Shown one piece after another: positions 1 through 8,876 of a stretch of 10,789 nucleotides of DNA (the first letter of the stretch is position 1; the number at the start of each line of letters is the position of its first letter). The stretch lies in the NCBI GenBank assembly GCA_015499995.1, contig JADNRV010000851.1, forward strand, positions 1 through 10,789, written 5' to 3'. The translations under genes were made by a program, and so were the position numbers. The notes beneath the pieces are model-generated. The model had not been told where the DNA came from and searched no databases. It worked only from the letters and a program-made list of their open reading frames with translations. The stretch is from Flammula alnicola. Lineage: Eukaryota; Basidiomycota; Agaricomycetes; Agaricales; Strophariaceae.

Positions 1-2
1 CC

Positions 3-434
3 TTCAAACTCGCAGTTAAGCAGGATATCAGACCCAGAGGGCCGTCGAACACTCTATTGAATGGAATATCCCCTCCTTCACCTGTTTCGTCCCCCAGAAA
101 GGGTAAATCGGTCGCAAACCCACCATCTGAGATGGAAAAGGTCGTTACCAATAAATCAGAGTCTCCTGTCTATTTCTCTCCAATCCATCGACCCTCGACC
201 AATCCCTTTTTCCCGATTGATGCGCGTTCTGGTCGTGACTTTCCACAATGGTCTGACACGAGTGGTCACAGTTTAAAAATCGAGGTATGGGGGAAAGTAG
301 CAGTGCGAGGAAGGAGAGAGGAACTTTGGCACTTTAAAATAGACCTTTGCACGGAAACATCCGAAGAAATATGCGCATACAATCATCCATCTCGATTCTC
401 AGACTCAAAAAGTCAAACTATTCTCAAGAAATAA
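3..434 (+). CDS. partial, possibly UVRAG/Vps38-like fragment, open at left edge
   Basis: The frame is open from base 3 to a TAA at 432-434, about 143 codons with no start codon needed inside the window. The first half is rich in Ser and Pro (SPPSPVSSPRKGKS), as in a disordered linker. Near 200-290 it reads STNPFFPIDARSG, then DFPQWSDTSG and LKIEVWGKV. That ordering, an N-P-F/S-F patch then W and then a beta strand ending in WG, recalls fungal UVRAG/Atg14-type subunits of the PI3-kinase complex, but this is from memory and weak. After about codon 110 the frame no longer looks like that family and stops within 35 codons, so the copy may be truncated or frame-broken. Its 3' end faces the 3' end of the GH28 pseudogene about 165 bases away. 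An unspliced intron near the end is an alternative. Confidence 0.35.
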   Translation, partial: FKLAVKQDIRPRGPSNTLLNGISPPSPVSSPRKGKSVANPPSEMEKVVTNKSESPVYFSPIHRPSTNPFFPIDARSGRDFPQWSDTSGHSLKIEVWGKVAVRGRREELWHFKIDLCTETSEEICAYNHPSRFSDSKSQTILKK

Positions 435-599
435 AGAGATATTTCGTGCAGAACTTCATCGTGAATTTACAACATGCACAACTTTTACATCGGAGAGGAA
501 AACCAGCTTTGCCGCTCATTGGCTGAAACCGGTAATGCCAGCGAAATTGGTGATTGGACCTACATCCCAAAATGGTCAACTTCCATACGGTACAAAGTT

Positions 600-2488
600 T
601 CATGATGATGAAGGACGGACCAGCAACGCCTCCAGATACCTTCAAGTTAGACCAGTTCCAGGATCCTGTTAAATTTTATGAGACATCCTATCCTGTACGG
701 CCGATAAGTATGAAGGGCTTACCTGTGCAAGCGTTTTTGCCGCAGTTCACAGCGACCTGGTCAGCGCCGCTATTCACAGAAATCGTGGATGCTGGAGCGA
801 CGAAGTTGACACCCTATACCATATTCAAAACTTGTCAGGAGATTTTAAGCGAATATCAGGCCCACCGAGAGGATGACCCCAGTTCCAGGAGTACCAAGAG
901 TAGATGGGTAGCTCTAGATTTTATTTATCGACATTGAGTTGGTTGAGGTGGCAGGGAGAATCATTACATACCTGGTCAATAAGGACACCGAATTGACGCA
1001 TTCCAGTGGCGGTATTGCCCTGTCAATGCAACGTAAGATAAAGAAAATCAGGAGATAGATGAAGAGACCCGTACAGAGTAAGTGACTTCGAACGGTGCTG
1101 CCCGTAGCGGAAGACTTCATCTTAGATGCGGAAAGCTTGATCGCTGAATGGAAGGAGATATTAGGATAAATAAATGCAAAAATTATTCTGATTACTTGTT
1201 GGTGATGGTGTTTCCCGAAATAACGATTCCGCTGACTGTAACGCTAGAGTCAATGGATCCCTGAGAGAAGCCTGTTGGAGAGGGTCTGTGGAGTTGAAAA
1301 GAAATACATACAATTGAGATACCGTGTCCGCCAGTGCAGGAGTTGCCTTTGAAGACGATGTTGGTACCTTTGTTGATGGCCAGACAGTCATCTTGGTTGT
1401 GGACTTGACTGCAAGTAAAAGTGAGAATTTTGGATGTCAAGAATTGGATTGATTACGCGCACCTGTTCTGTATGGTAAGGTCGTTGGCGCTAACGTCAAA
1501 TCCATCCGTGTTATGTCCTTTGCGTTTACATGATTATTCCTCGTCTGGAACAAAACGGGGTAAAGCAGCGAGTACGTACCTGCCGCGAGTCCTCCGCTTT
1601 TAGAGTTTGGCGCATCTCCTTGGGCTATACAAATGTAAGTCTTCAAGTGGACAGAAATCATGTAGGCCACGCAACACTCACAGTTATCAACGACGAGGCC
1701 CGTCATCGTTAATGGGGCAGGATTTCCAACGGAGAATACACGGCCGGGTGAGTTGACCACCTTGACGTTTTCGAAGGTTCCGGAAATCTTAATCCTAAAA
1801 AAGTCAGAAAATCCACCCAATGGCGACTTGGGCGCAGACCTACTTCATCATTGGGTCTGGCTTTTGGGTGCCACCGTTGATACCTTGGCCATCCTGTGAT
1901 ATGGTAAATCAGACTATGTATTCGTAGGGCTGTAATGGACTTGCCCAGTAGAAAGGGCCTCCTCCGTCAAACTTGTGGCCATTTCCGTTGACTGGGTGCG
2001 CATATATAATGAGTGCTTGCTGTCGAAATATTTTCTGTTGCTTACATGTAATCGAGGTACCGCTGTAATCCGAGATTATTGAGCTCAGATCCAAGCCTTG
2101 GCCAATGATGAGGTTCCTCACCTAACAGTAAAAAGAGGCCCGGCCCAGCTCTGGTTTCCGAAAGAGATGTCACCATCTATAATTTAGAATAATTTAGGCA
2201 TCAATTATATCGTCCTTTTCTCAGGCATGACAGTACTCGCTCATGGTAACGGTCGTCCCAGTGGCCAGGCTCAATGATAAGCCTTGGCCTGCAGGTACGG
2301 TGAAGCCGTTCAAAGTAATGGACGTGCATTTGACGCGGCCGCCACATCTATGCACCTCGTCAGTAAAGAAGCCATATAAGAAGCAATTCATAGATTAATT
2401 TACCGGCCAACGAGCTGATGGTCGCTGAGCACGCCGCGTTGGCGAGAGTCGCTCCAGAGAGTAACAATGCAGAAAGGATTGAAATCAT
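600..2488 (-). pseudogene. GH28 endopolygalacturonase, frame-broken, 16 exons
   Basis: A secreted pectin-cutting enzyme that would hydrolyse alpha-1,4 galacturonan. Exons run 2488-2404, 2347-2241, 2176-2122, 2062-2046, 1991-1945, 1893-1844, 1794-1682, 1624-1580, 1517-1463, 1408-1312, 1271-1196, 1143-1075, 1019-972, 913-866, 813-723 and from 665. Introns are 40 to 64 bases. The start is ATG 2486-2488, opening a signal peptide (MISILSALLLSGATLANA). GH28 signatures follow in order: NGNGHKFDG, YW-DGQG, HNTDGFD (NTD motif), NQDDC (paired Asp), GGHGIS (active-site His), FRI-K (broken RIK motif), RQFGVLIDQ, and a C-terminal VNCGKNACTGSWNW. About 1.0 kb of exon gives roughly 350 residues, normal for fungal endo-PGs. 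Frame breaks: one base short in exon 2, one short at the exon 10/11 join, one extra T in the RIK motif, and one more indel near 1085. Introns 2 and 5 start with GC. The true stop is unclear: homology fades near 613, a TGA in another frame lies at 602-600, and the local frame runs on to 424. Family identity is certain; pseudogene status assumes accurate sequence. Confidence 0.9.
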
Positions 2489-2522
2489 TTTTTCTGAGGA
2501 ATGAAGGCCAATTGCGTTGAGG

Positions 2523-2529
2523 ATTTATA
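2523..2529 (-). promoter_or_regulatory. TATA box of the polygalacturonase gene
   Basis: The minus strand reads TATAAAT here, 34 to 41 bases before the ATG at 2488. The position and lack of any other AT-rich box nearby fit a core promoter, with transcription starting very close to the ATG and leaving a short leader. It suggests the gene was once, or still is, transcribed. Confidence 0.5.
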
Positions 2530-3840
2530 CTGGCAGGTCCAAGGCAGGCCAGAGCCCTCTGAACCTGATGGCGGCCCGGCGGTGCGGACTTTCGAGTAGG
2601 ATGGGTTGTCCTTAAGTGTCTCCTGAAGGTCAAGTGCGACCAGAATCGGGCATGAGGCGACGGTTGCAATGCTGCTGATATTTTCGTTTGTTGGCCACGG
2701 ATGGCATTCTCGGCCTCGCCATTCCTTCCTGCCACCACGTCACGGAATAACCTGCATTACTTGATTCTAAATGACCGCGAAACATCCAAGGATCTTTAGA
2801 TACCCCGTCCATCTGACTGTGAGTGCGAAGCTTGGCACTCTCATTTAGATGTCGTTTCTGGTTGTTTCCGTACTCTGCCATGAGAGTTAAAATTAGAACA
2901 CAAATAGTCACGAGGAAGAAGGAAGACAGACGAATATAGACGTTGGTGAGTATATCACTTCCATCAGAGTAAGAGCGCCTCACGGATATGCATTGGCAAT
3001 GATGTAGGCGTGATTATTTTTAGCTAAGTCGTCCGTTGACCAAAGTTGAGACATTTCCCAGGAAACTTCCGGTACACACTGTGCATGTGGCTTTCAAAGA
3101 GATGTTTTAGTGAGAATGCCGAAGGTCGGTTTGTGAGTTTTCTTTCCGTGTTAATGCACGCGCTTGGCGCCTTTTCCTCGGAATAAGAAGTAAAAGTTAC
3201 ATTTTGTGACTCACAGTTCGAGAAATTGGGCCATTGCTCAACCACTGGCAGAAAGGGTACAAGTATAGAGGCTTGTAATCGGCGGCCGAGTGTTATGGTG
3301 CAAACACTGATGTGAAGAAGGGGATCTCCGGATTCGATAGGGGTGGACGACGACAAGCATGGGTGCCCGTAATGCTCTCATGATGAAGAGTTTCGAAGTA
3401 TTTCGAAACATCGAGTCGTCATCGCCGTATGGAGTGGCTGTAAAGGTCCCCGGTCTGGACTCGTGTCCCAAAGCCTCAACGCATGAAATATCCATATGGT
3501 TCAAGAAGAACCAGCAAAGACTATGAATACGCAACGAAAAAATTGTAAGAGTCAGTGTTTTTCATCTCAGTAACGGAAAATTGCCGCCTGAAGCTCACCG
3601 AGTAATCAGAAGATCAGAAAATAATATTATCGGTTGTTTTTAATCGTGTCGTATCATGTCCTTTAGAAGGTCGTAGAAATTTTCAAATGTAAGCACCGTG
3701 ATTGGGGTGGAGCGCGTCACTGCAACGGTCGACATCCCGCAACTATAGAAGAGAAGATGATTGTCGACGGCACTTATGTCCAGAGGAAAAGAAAACACAA
3801 GAATTGCTCAAGGATTGAAGTCACTGGCCACAACAATAGG
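2530..3840. other. intergenic region between divergent genes, no gene recognised
   Basis: About 1.3 kb with several open frames of 90 to 120 codons on the minus strand (2630-2983, 3024-3356, 3238-3534). None has a sequence I recognise, and they overlap each other. The frame at 2630-2983 contains one hydrophobic stretch (FFLVTICVLILTLMA). On the plus strand a short open frame from ATG 3359 to a TGA near 3523 is also unrecognised. The stretch includes the promoters of both flanking genes. Confidence 0.5.
3390..3409. repeat. perfect 8-bp inverted repeat with 4-base spacer
   Basis: GTTTCGAA at 3390-3397 and its exact reverse complement TTCGAAAC at 3402-3409 flank GTAT. It could be a dimeric protein site or a small hairpin, or chance. 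It lies about 530 bases upstream of the GH63-like start. Confidence 0.4.
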
Positions 3841-3848
3841 TGACGTCA
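3841..3848. promoter_or_regulatory. CRE-type palindrome TGACGTCA, candidate bZIP site
   Basis: A perfect 8-base CRE lies 94 bases upstream of the chosen ATG at 3942, followed at once by ACGCGT (3850-3855). In fungi TGACGTCA is bound by ATF/CREB-type bZIP factors, often linked to stress or nutrient control. Binding here is inferred from the match and position only. Confidence 0.4.
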
Positions 3849-3941
3849 CACGCGTCATTTTGGATTTTCGCGTTAAAACCGTCTCAAGACCGCGTCACAG
3901 TCGACAGTCATCTCGCCATCGTCGACATCGACCGCGATCAA

Positions 3942-6900
3942 ATGGCCAGCGCCGCACGAAAAGTCCAAGAAAGGATCTTCGGCAGGACTGCGACACCTAC
4001 ACCGCTATCGGAACAGGAGGGGCCACAGCCTTTTCCATCGCAGGAGCGCCTCGACCCCCCGACGCCATTGACGATTAACATCCCAAAGCCTCAGGCGACG
4101 CCTACACCACCGCCAAGGAAGAATACAGATTATTCGCCAAAGCAGGATCGCGATGATGCCGATGCGACTACCCCTCCGCTACAACCTTATCGGGAACGCC
4201 TTGCCCAGAAGCTGGGCAACGAGTATAAGGGCGCTGAGAAATATCGCCTAGAAGAGGATGACAATCGTGAAAAACACTGGAAGAGGTGGGGACCTTATCT
4301 GAGCGACAGGCAATGGGTGGGTATTTTGTGATCTTGACCATCAGAAGAACAGTTACTGACTTAGCTCAACATCAGGCCACAGTACGCGAGGATTACTCTG
4401 CAGATGGCGATGCCTGGAGTCACTTTCCACATGCTCACGCGAGATCGAGAGCTTACAGGTGGGGCGAAGACGGTATCGCTGGAATCTCCGATAACCACCA
4501 ACGCCTGTGCTTTGGCTTGTCTCTCTGGAATGGCGAAGATCCCATCTTGAAAGAACGTCTCTTTGGAGTCACTGGACATCAGGGGAACCACGGCGAGGAT
4601 TGCAAGGAACTTTACTATTATCTCGATTCGACCCCGACGCACTCTTACATGAAGTTCTTATACAAATACCCTCAGCGACGATACCCCTATGAAGAACTCG
4701 TGTCTGAAAACCAGCGCCGTAGTCGTGATGTCGCCGAATATGAAATCCTGGACACTGATGCATTTGACGATGATCGGTATTGGGATGTTTTCGTTGAGGT
4801 ACGTATTTTTACTCTCCCTTGATAACACGTAACTAAGACCATCCCAGTATGCCAAAGATGAACAAGATCCTGATAACGTATACATTCGAATTACCTCGTA
4901 CAACCGTGGCCCAGATCCTGCGACGCTGCATGTTATTCCGCAGCTTTGGTTTCCTAATACCTGGTCTTGGCCATTGGAGAAACCTCCAATGCCTACGATG
5001 AGTGGGTCGGTCCGAGGCAGCGATAACATCAGATGTATCACTGTGCGCCATCCAACTATGGGCAAAACCTACCTTTACTGCCTTCCTTCGCCGCCTCCCG
5101 TTGGTCCCACGAATGATTTCGAAGTTGATCCTGAGATTGACGCCGTCCAACCAGACCTCATGTTCACGGAGAACAACACGAATTTCAGTCGCTTATACGG
5201 GGGTACGAACGAGACTCTTTACGTGAAAGACGCGTTCCACGACCATATCATCCCTTCGCACCGTCCTCCTGATTCGGAATCCCAGCCAGAGGGTTTTTTT
5301 TCTACGAAAATACGCTCAAGGACTGCTTCTTCATTCGGCAACGAAAGGCCCGAAGTACCTGAAGAAGGCCCATGCACACCCTTCCCAGCTGGGCCCTCCT
5401 TCATCAACCCAGACGAGAAAGGAACCAAATCTGGGGCGCATTATGTCTTCAGAGACGTGCCGGGGCATGGCGGCTGCGCCGTCGTCCGACTCAAGCTCAC
5501 ACCTTCCAGACTTGGCAAAGACATCAGCTTGGAAGATGAAGTGGCGTTCGACGATGCTGTGGAGGAGCGAAGGCAAGAGGCCGACGAGTTTTATAGCTCA
5601 CTTGTATTTGGTCCAATCAGTGACGACCTGAAGCAGATTATGAGGCAGGCGTTCGGTGGTATGCTTTGGACGAAGCAGTATTACCGATTCATCCAGAAGG
5701 AGTGGCTCGAGGGCGACCCGGCTCAACCCCCACCTCCGCCCAATAGGAAGTTTATCAGAAATCGGGTGGCTAGACATATCTTATCCGCGGAAGTACATAG
5801 CTGACCTTTTGTGCTTCTACAGGAATGGAAACACATGCATATCGAAGATATTCTGTCCATGCCTGACAAGTAGGTTTTGAGAAATCATGACGAACCGAGG
5901 CGCATATACTAACTCCACCACTTCATTTTCCGTTTTTAGATGGGAATATCCTTTCTTTGCGGCATGGGATACCGCGTTCCATTGCATACCGCTTGCTGTT
6001 GTCGATCCAGCGTTTGCCAAGAAACAGCTAGATTTGCTGACGAGGGAGTGGTACATGAAACCGGATGGTCAGATCCCAGCCTACGAGTGGAATTTTAGTG
6101 ATGTGAACCCTCCGGTTCATGCCTGGTATTCTTTTTTCTTTGACGTTTAGCTTCGTTTTACTGACCCGTTTTATAGGGCAACGTTCAGAATTTTCAAGAT
6201 TGAGCGCAAGCTGCACGGGAGAGAGGATCTACCTTTCCTTGAAAGGGTGTTCCAAAAATTGTTGCTCAATTTCACATGGTGTGTTCATCTCCGTGATGAC
6301 GTTCGCTTTACGTTAAACCTTATCGGTATCTAGGTGGGTCAATCGAAAGGACCAAGGCGGACACAATGTCTTCGAAGGAGGTTTCTTGGGCTTGGATAAC
6401 ATTGGTGCATTCAATCGCTCAGAGCCTTTACCAACTGGAGGAACCCTGCGTCAGGCCGATGGGACCGCGTGGATGGCTTTTTATTGCCTCAACATGTATG
6501 TCGTCTATTGATCTTACTTTTCCGGGCCGTGGATTAAAATTTTGTGTCGCGTGGCAGGCTTAGCATTGCTTTGGAATTGGCGAAGCATAACCCCGTGTAC
6601 GAGGACATCGCTTCCAAGTTCTTTGAGGTGGGTTTTTCCCAATGTGCTGCGCATTCTCACTGACGTTGGTTTCTCACTCCACTTGTAGCATTTCATTTTC
6701 ATCGCCGATGCTATGACTTATCAGGAAGGAGACCACGAAGCATCGTTGTGGAATGACAAAGATGGAATGTACTATGATGCTATTTCTTTCGGTCCTGGTC
6801 ATACTGTGCAGCTTCCAGTGCGCAGCTTGGTCGGATTGATACCGCTTTATGGGACGCTGGTGTTGGAGCCGGCGGTGTTGAATCGATTCCCAGGATTCAA

Positions 6901-8256
6901 GAAGAGGATGGAATGGTTCATCGACAATCGACCACAGGTGTCCGCTAGGAATATGGCTAACATGAAAGGTATGCATTTAGGAGTGGACCTTCTCGTTTTA
7001 CGTGTATGCTAACATTTGTCGTCGATGTTTTAAGTTGGTGGTAAGGAGCAGCGGAGGCTATTGGCTTTGGCGAGCAAGGAGAGGCTGGTTAAGATCTTGG
7101 AGAAGATGCTAGACGAGAACGAGTTCCTAAGCGAACATGGCATTCGATCGTGAGTAATTCTCTTGGTTGTCGGGCGTTTTCTTCTCATAAAATTTCCTGT
7201 CGATAACCATTTAACCTGCATAGATTGTCCAAGTTGCATGAAGAACACCCGTGGGGCATGGATGTAAACTTCCAGCGATACGAGGTTGGATATTGGCCCG
7301 GCGACTCAAAGTCCGGCATGTTTGGTGGGAATTCCAATTGGAGAGGTCCGATATGTGAGTGTCACCTGGCGGATTTATCGAGCATTACCCGACATTATTA
7401 CACATTCTAAATGATTATTGTCTCAGGGCTGGCGACCAATTTCTTGCTCATCGAGAGTTTGCAACGATTTTACCAGTACTATGGTGATGACCTTCAAGTG
7501 CGCATCTTCTTTCACTGTTTCTCGGAAAATTGCGGTTCTCATGAAGGATTTTTTCGACGATCTATAGGTTGAATGCCCGACAGGCAGTGGAGACTATATG
7601 AACCTCGTTTCTGTAGCAGAAGAGATTCAGCATCGCATAATCCACATTTTTGGCCGCGACACGGAAGGCCGAAGGGCCACCAACGGAGGAAATAACAAAC
7701 TGGATTATGATCCCCATTTCCGTGACTACGTGTGGTTCTACGAAGTAAGCATATCTTCCTATCTGTTTCTTTGCACGGGTGGCTCGTGCCATTTCTCGCA
7801 CGTCCTCGGATTTGCTACTAATACCGTCGTACTTCTTCTAGTTCTTCCATGCAGATAATGGACGAGGACTCGGGGCATCTCATCAGACTGGCTGGTCTGG
7901 TCTTGTTGCCTACCATATTCTCCAAAGTGGTGTCAACTGTCGATTGCCGAAAACACCGAGAAGTGAGTCCTTGAATTGCGGTGCAAAGATAAACGTGGCT
8001 GCTGCTGACCGGATAATTTTTCACCCCACTTTTTAGCCCCAAGAAGTGTTTTGCGTCACTACTTTGATGTTCGTCGACCATATTTTCTAGTTACGATACA
8101 GTGATATTGATTCTTTGTAACTTATTATAGGACACGATCGATTCCAGGTCGGAGTTCGGCGACGACGCCAAGTCTGTGAGCGCGTTCAGCGCGGCCAGTA
8201 ACTTTGATAATTGGGAGTTGAATACCTTGGGAGACATATCGCCGGACGCTTTGTGA
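3942..8256 (+). CDS. GH63/MGH1-like glycoside hydrolase family protein (YMR196W-like), 16 exons
   Basis: A 1111-residue protein of the six-hairpin, (alpha/alpha)6-barrel glycosidase group that includes yeast YMR196W and bacterial mannosylglycerate-hydrolase-like enzymes; its fungal substrate is not settled. Introns: 4317-4375, 4799-4847, 5766-5822, 5870-5939, 6126-6176, 6279-6333, 6496-6557, 6628-6688, 6969-7034, 7150-7223, 7355-7426, 7498-7567, 7745-7841, 7963-8036, 8069-8130, all GT-AG, and all exons join in frame. Residues about 15-100 are Pro/Thr/Asp-rich and probably disordered. Conserved blocks: [21 protein letters not shown] (117-136), [27 protein letters not shown], a fungal Pro/Ser-rich insert (about 400-454), [19 protein letters not shown] (589-598), [10 protein letters not shown] (631-640), [19 protein letters not shown] (927-935) and [10 protein letters not shown] (1030-1039). 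By analogy with GH37/GH63, Asp642 and Glu1019 are candidate catalytic acids; this is inference. No signal peptide, so probably cytosolic. The start is less sure: ATG 3942 is the only ATG in frame, but an upstream exon or ATG 3776 in another frame cannot be excluded. Confidence 0.93.
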
Positions 8257-8627
8257 ACAGCGCCGTATTCATCATTTTTATTTCTTACCGTGCAGCACAA
8301 ATTCATACAGATTTCATTCAGCAAAAAAACTTAGAGGAAAATAGGACATTTTGTAATAGTAATGTAGAGTAACTCTCGCATGTACATGAATCGCTAGAGT
8401 TGTAGAATGCAAGTATACATACGGTTTTTTCAAAGAATATCGAAGTTTTCGAAGTTTTGTCAATGTTGAACGTTTCCGAGGTCTGGTCGTCACGTGGGGG
8501 AACGCGATGGGCAACGTTCGTTCTCGATCTTGGTCAAGTTTTCTTTCTCTCCAACTTCCATCATTACCTTGACGACTTAAAATTTCTTCCCATCCATTTG
8601 CAATGAAAAACTTATCCCGGTCCTTCT
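8257..8627. other. 3' flank between convergent reading frames
   Basis: AT-rich DNA after the glycosidase stop codon, presumably holding its 3' UTR and poly(A) site, with A-rich stretches near 8322-8345. No gene is seen. A 9-base unit CGAAGTTTT is repeated twice in tandem at 8441-8458. Confidence 0.4.
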
Positions 8628-8876
8628 CTATCCACCTTTGCCAGTGAACCGGTTCGGGTTGGGCGCGGCGGAAGAGTACTCGTAAATCAACAGTGTTCGG
8701 ACGGAATCGACCATCATTTGAAACTGGGACGATGGAGTGGAGTCAATGTCCTTGACTGAGGCTGACTCTGCATTCAATTCGGATCCACCTTCTGTCTGCC
8801 AACTTCGCCCGTGGAGCTGCTTGCTCGTGTGCATGGAAATCGGGCCTGGGTATTGCCCTCCCAACCACGAATTCAT
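8628..8876 (-). CDS. unrecognised 82-residue reading frame, possible terminal exon
   Basis: It runs from ATG 8876 to a TAG at 8628-8630. The peptide has a mixed, protein-like composition with an acidic middle (ELNAESASVKDIDS) and ends PNPNRFTGKGG. I do not recognise it. AG at 8880-8879 just before the ATG would allow it to be the last exon of a longer minus-strand gene, but no convincing upstream exon was found between 8880 and 9150. Its 3' end converges on the glycosidase gene 371 bases away. It could be a real small gene, a relic, or chance. Confidence 0.22.
   Translation of the reverse strand: MNSWLGGQYPGPISMHTSKQLHGRSWQTEGGSELNAESASVKDIDSTPSSQFQMMVDSVRTLLIYEYSSAAPNPNRFTGKGG

Noticed and set aside
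554..937. Plus-strand open frame of 127 codons
   Set aside because: It lies opposite exons 14-16 of the polygalacturonase, whose family motifs are clear on the minus strand.
2400..2738. Minus-strand open frame of 112 codons
   Set aside because: It overlaps the polygalacturonase signal-peptide exon in the wrong frame and has no family resemblance.
2630..2983. Minus-strand frame with a hydrophobic segment
   Set aside because: One hydrophobic stretch only, no recognised family, no promoter or splice support, and it sits in the intergenic region.
3761..4078. Plus frame starting near ATG 3776 (MSRGKENTRIAQG)
   Set aside because: It is in a different frame from glycosidase exon 1 and no usable intron was found to join them; kept only as a caution about the start.
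4658..5150. Minus-strand frames of 105 and 135 codons
   Set aside because: They are antisense shadows of exons 2 and 3 of the glycosidase gene.
5298..5305. Run of eight T bases in exon 3 as a possible frameshift site
   Set aside because: The frame is intact and family-like on both sides.
8441..8458. Two tandem copies of CGAAGTTTT
   Set aside because: Too short and only two units; probably chance or slippage in the 3' flank.
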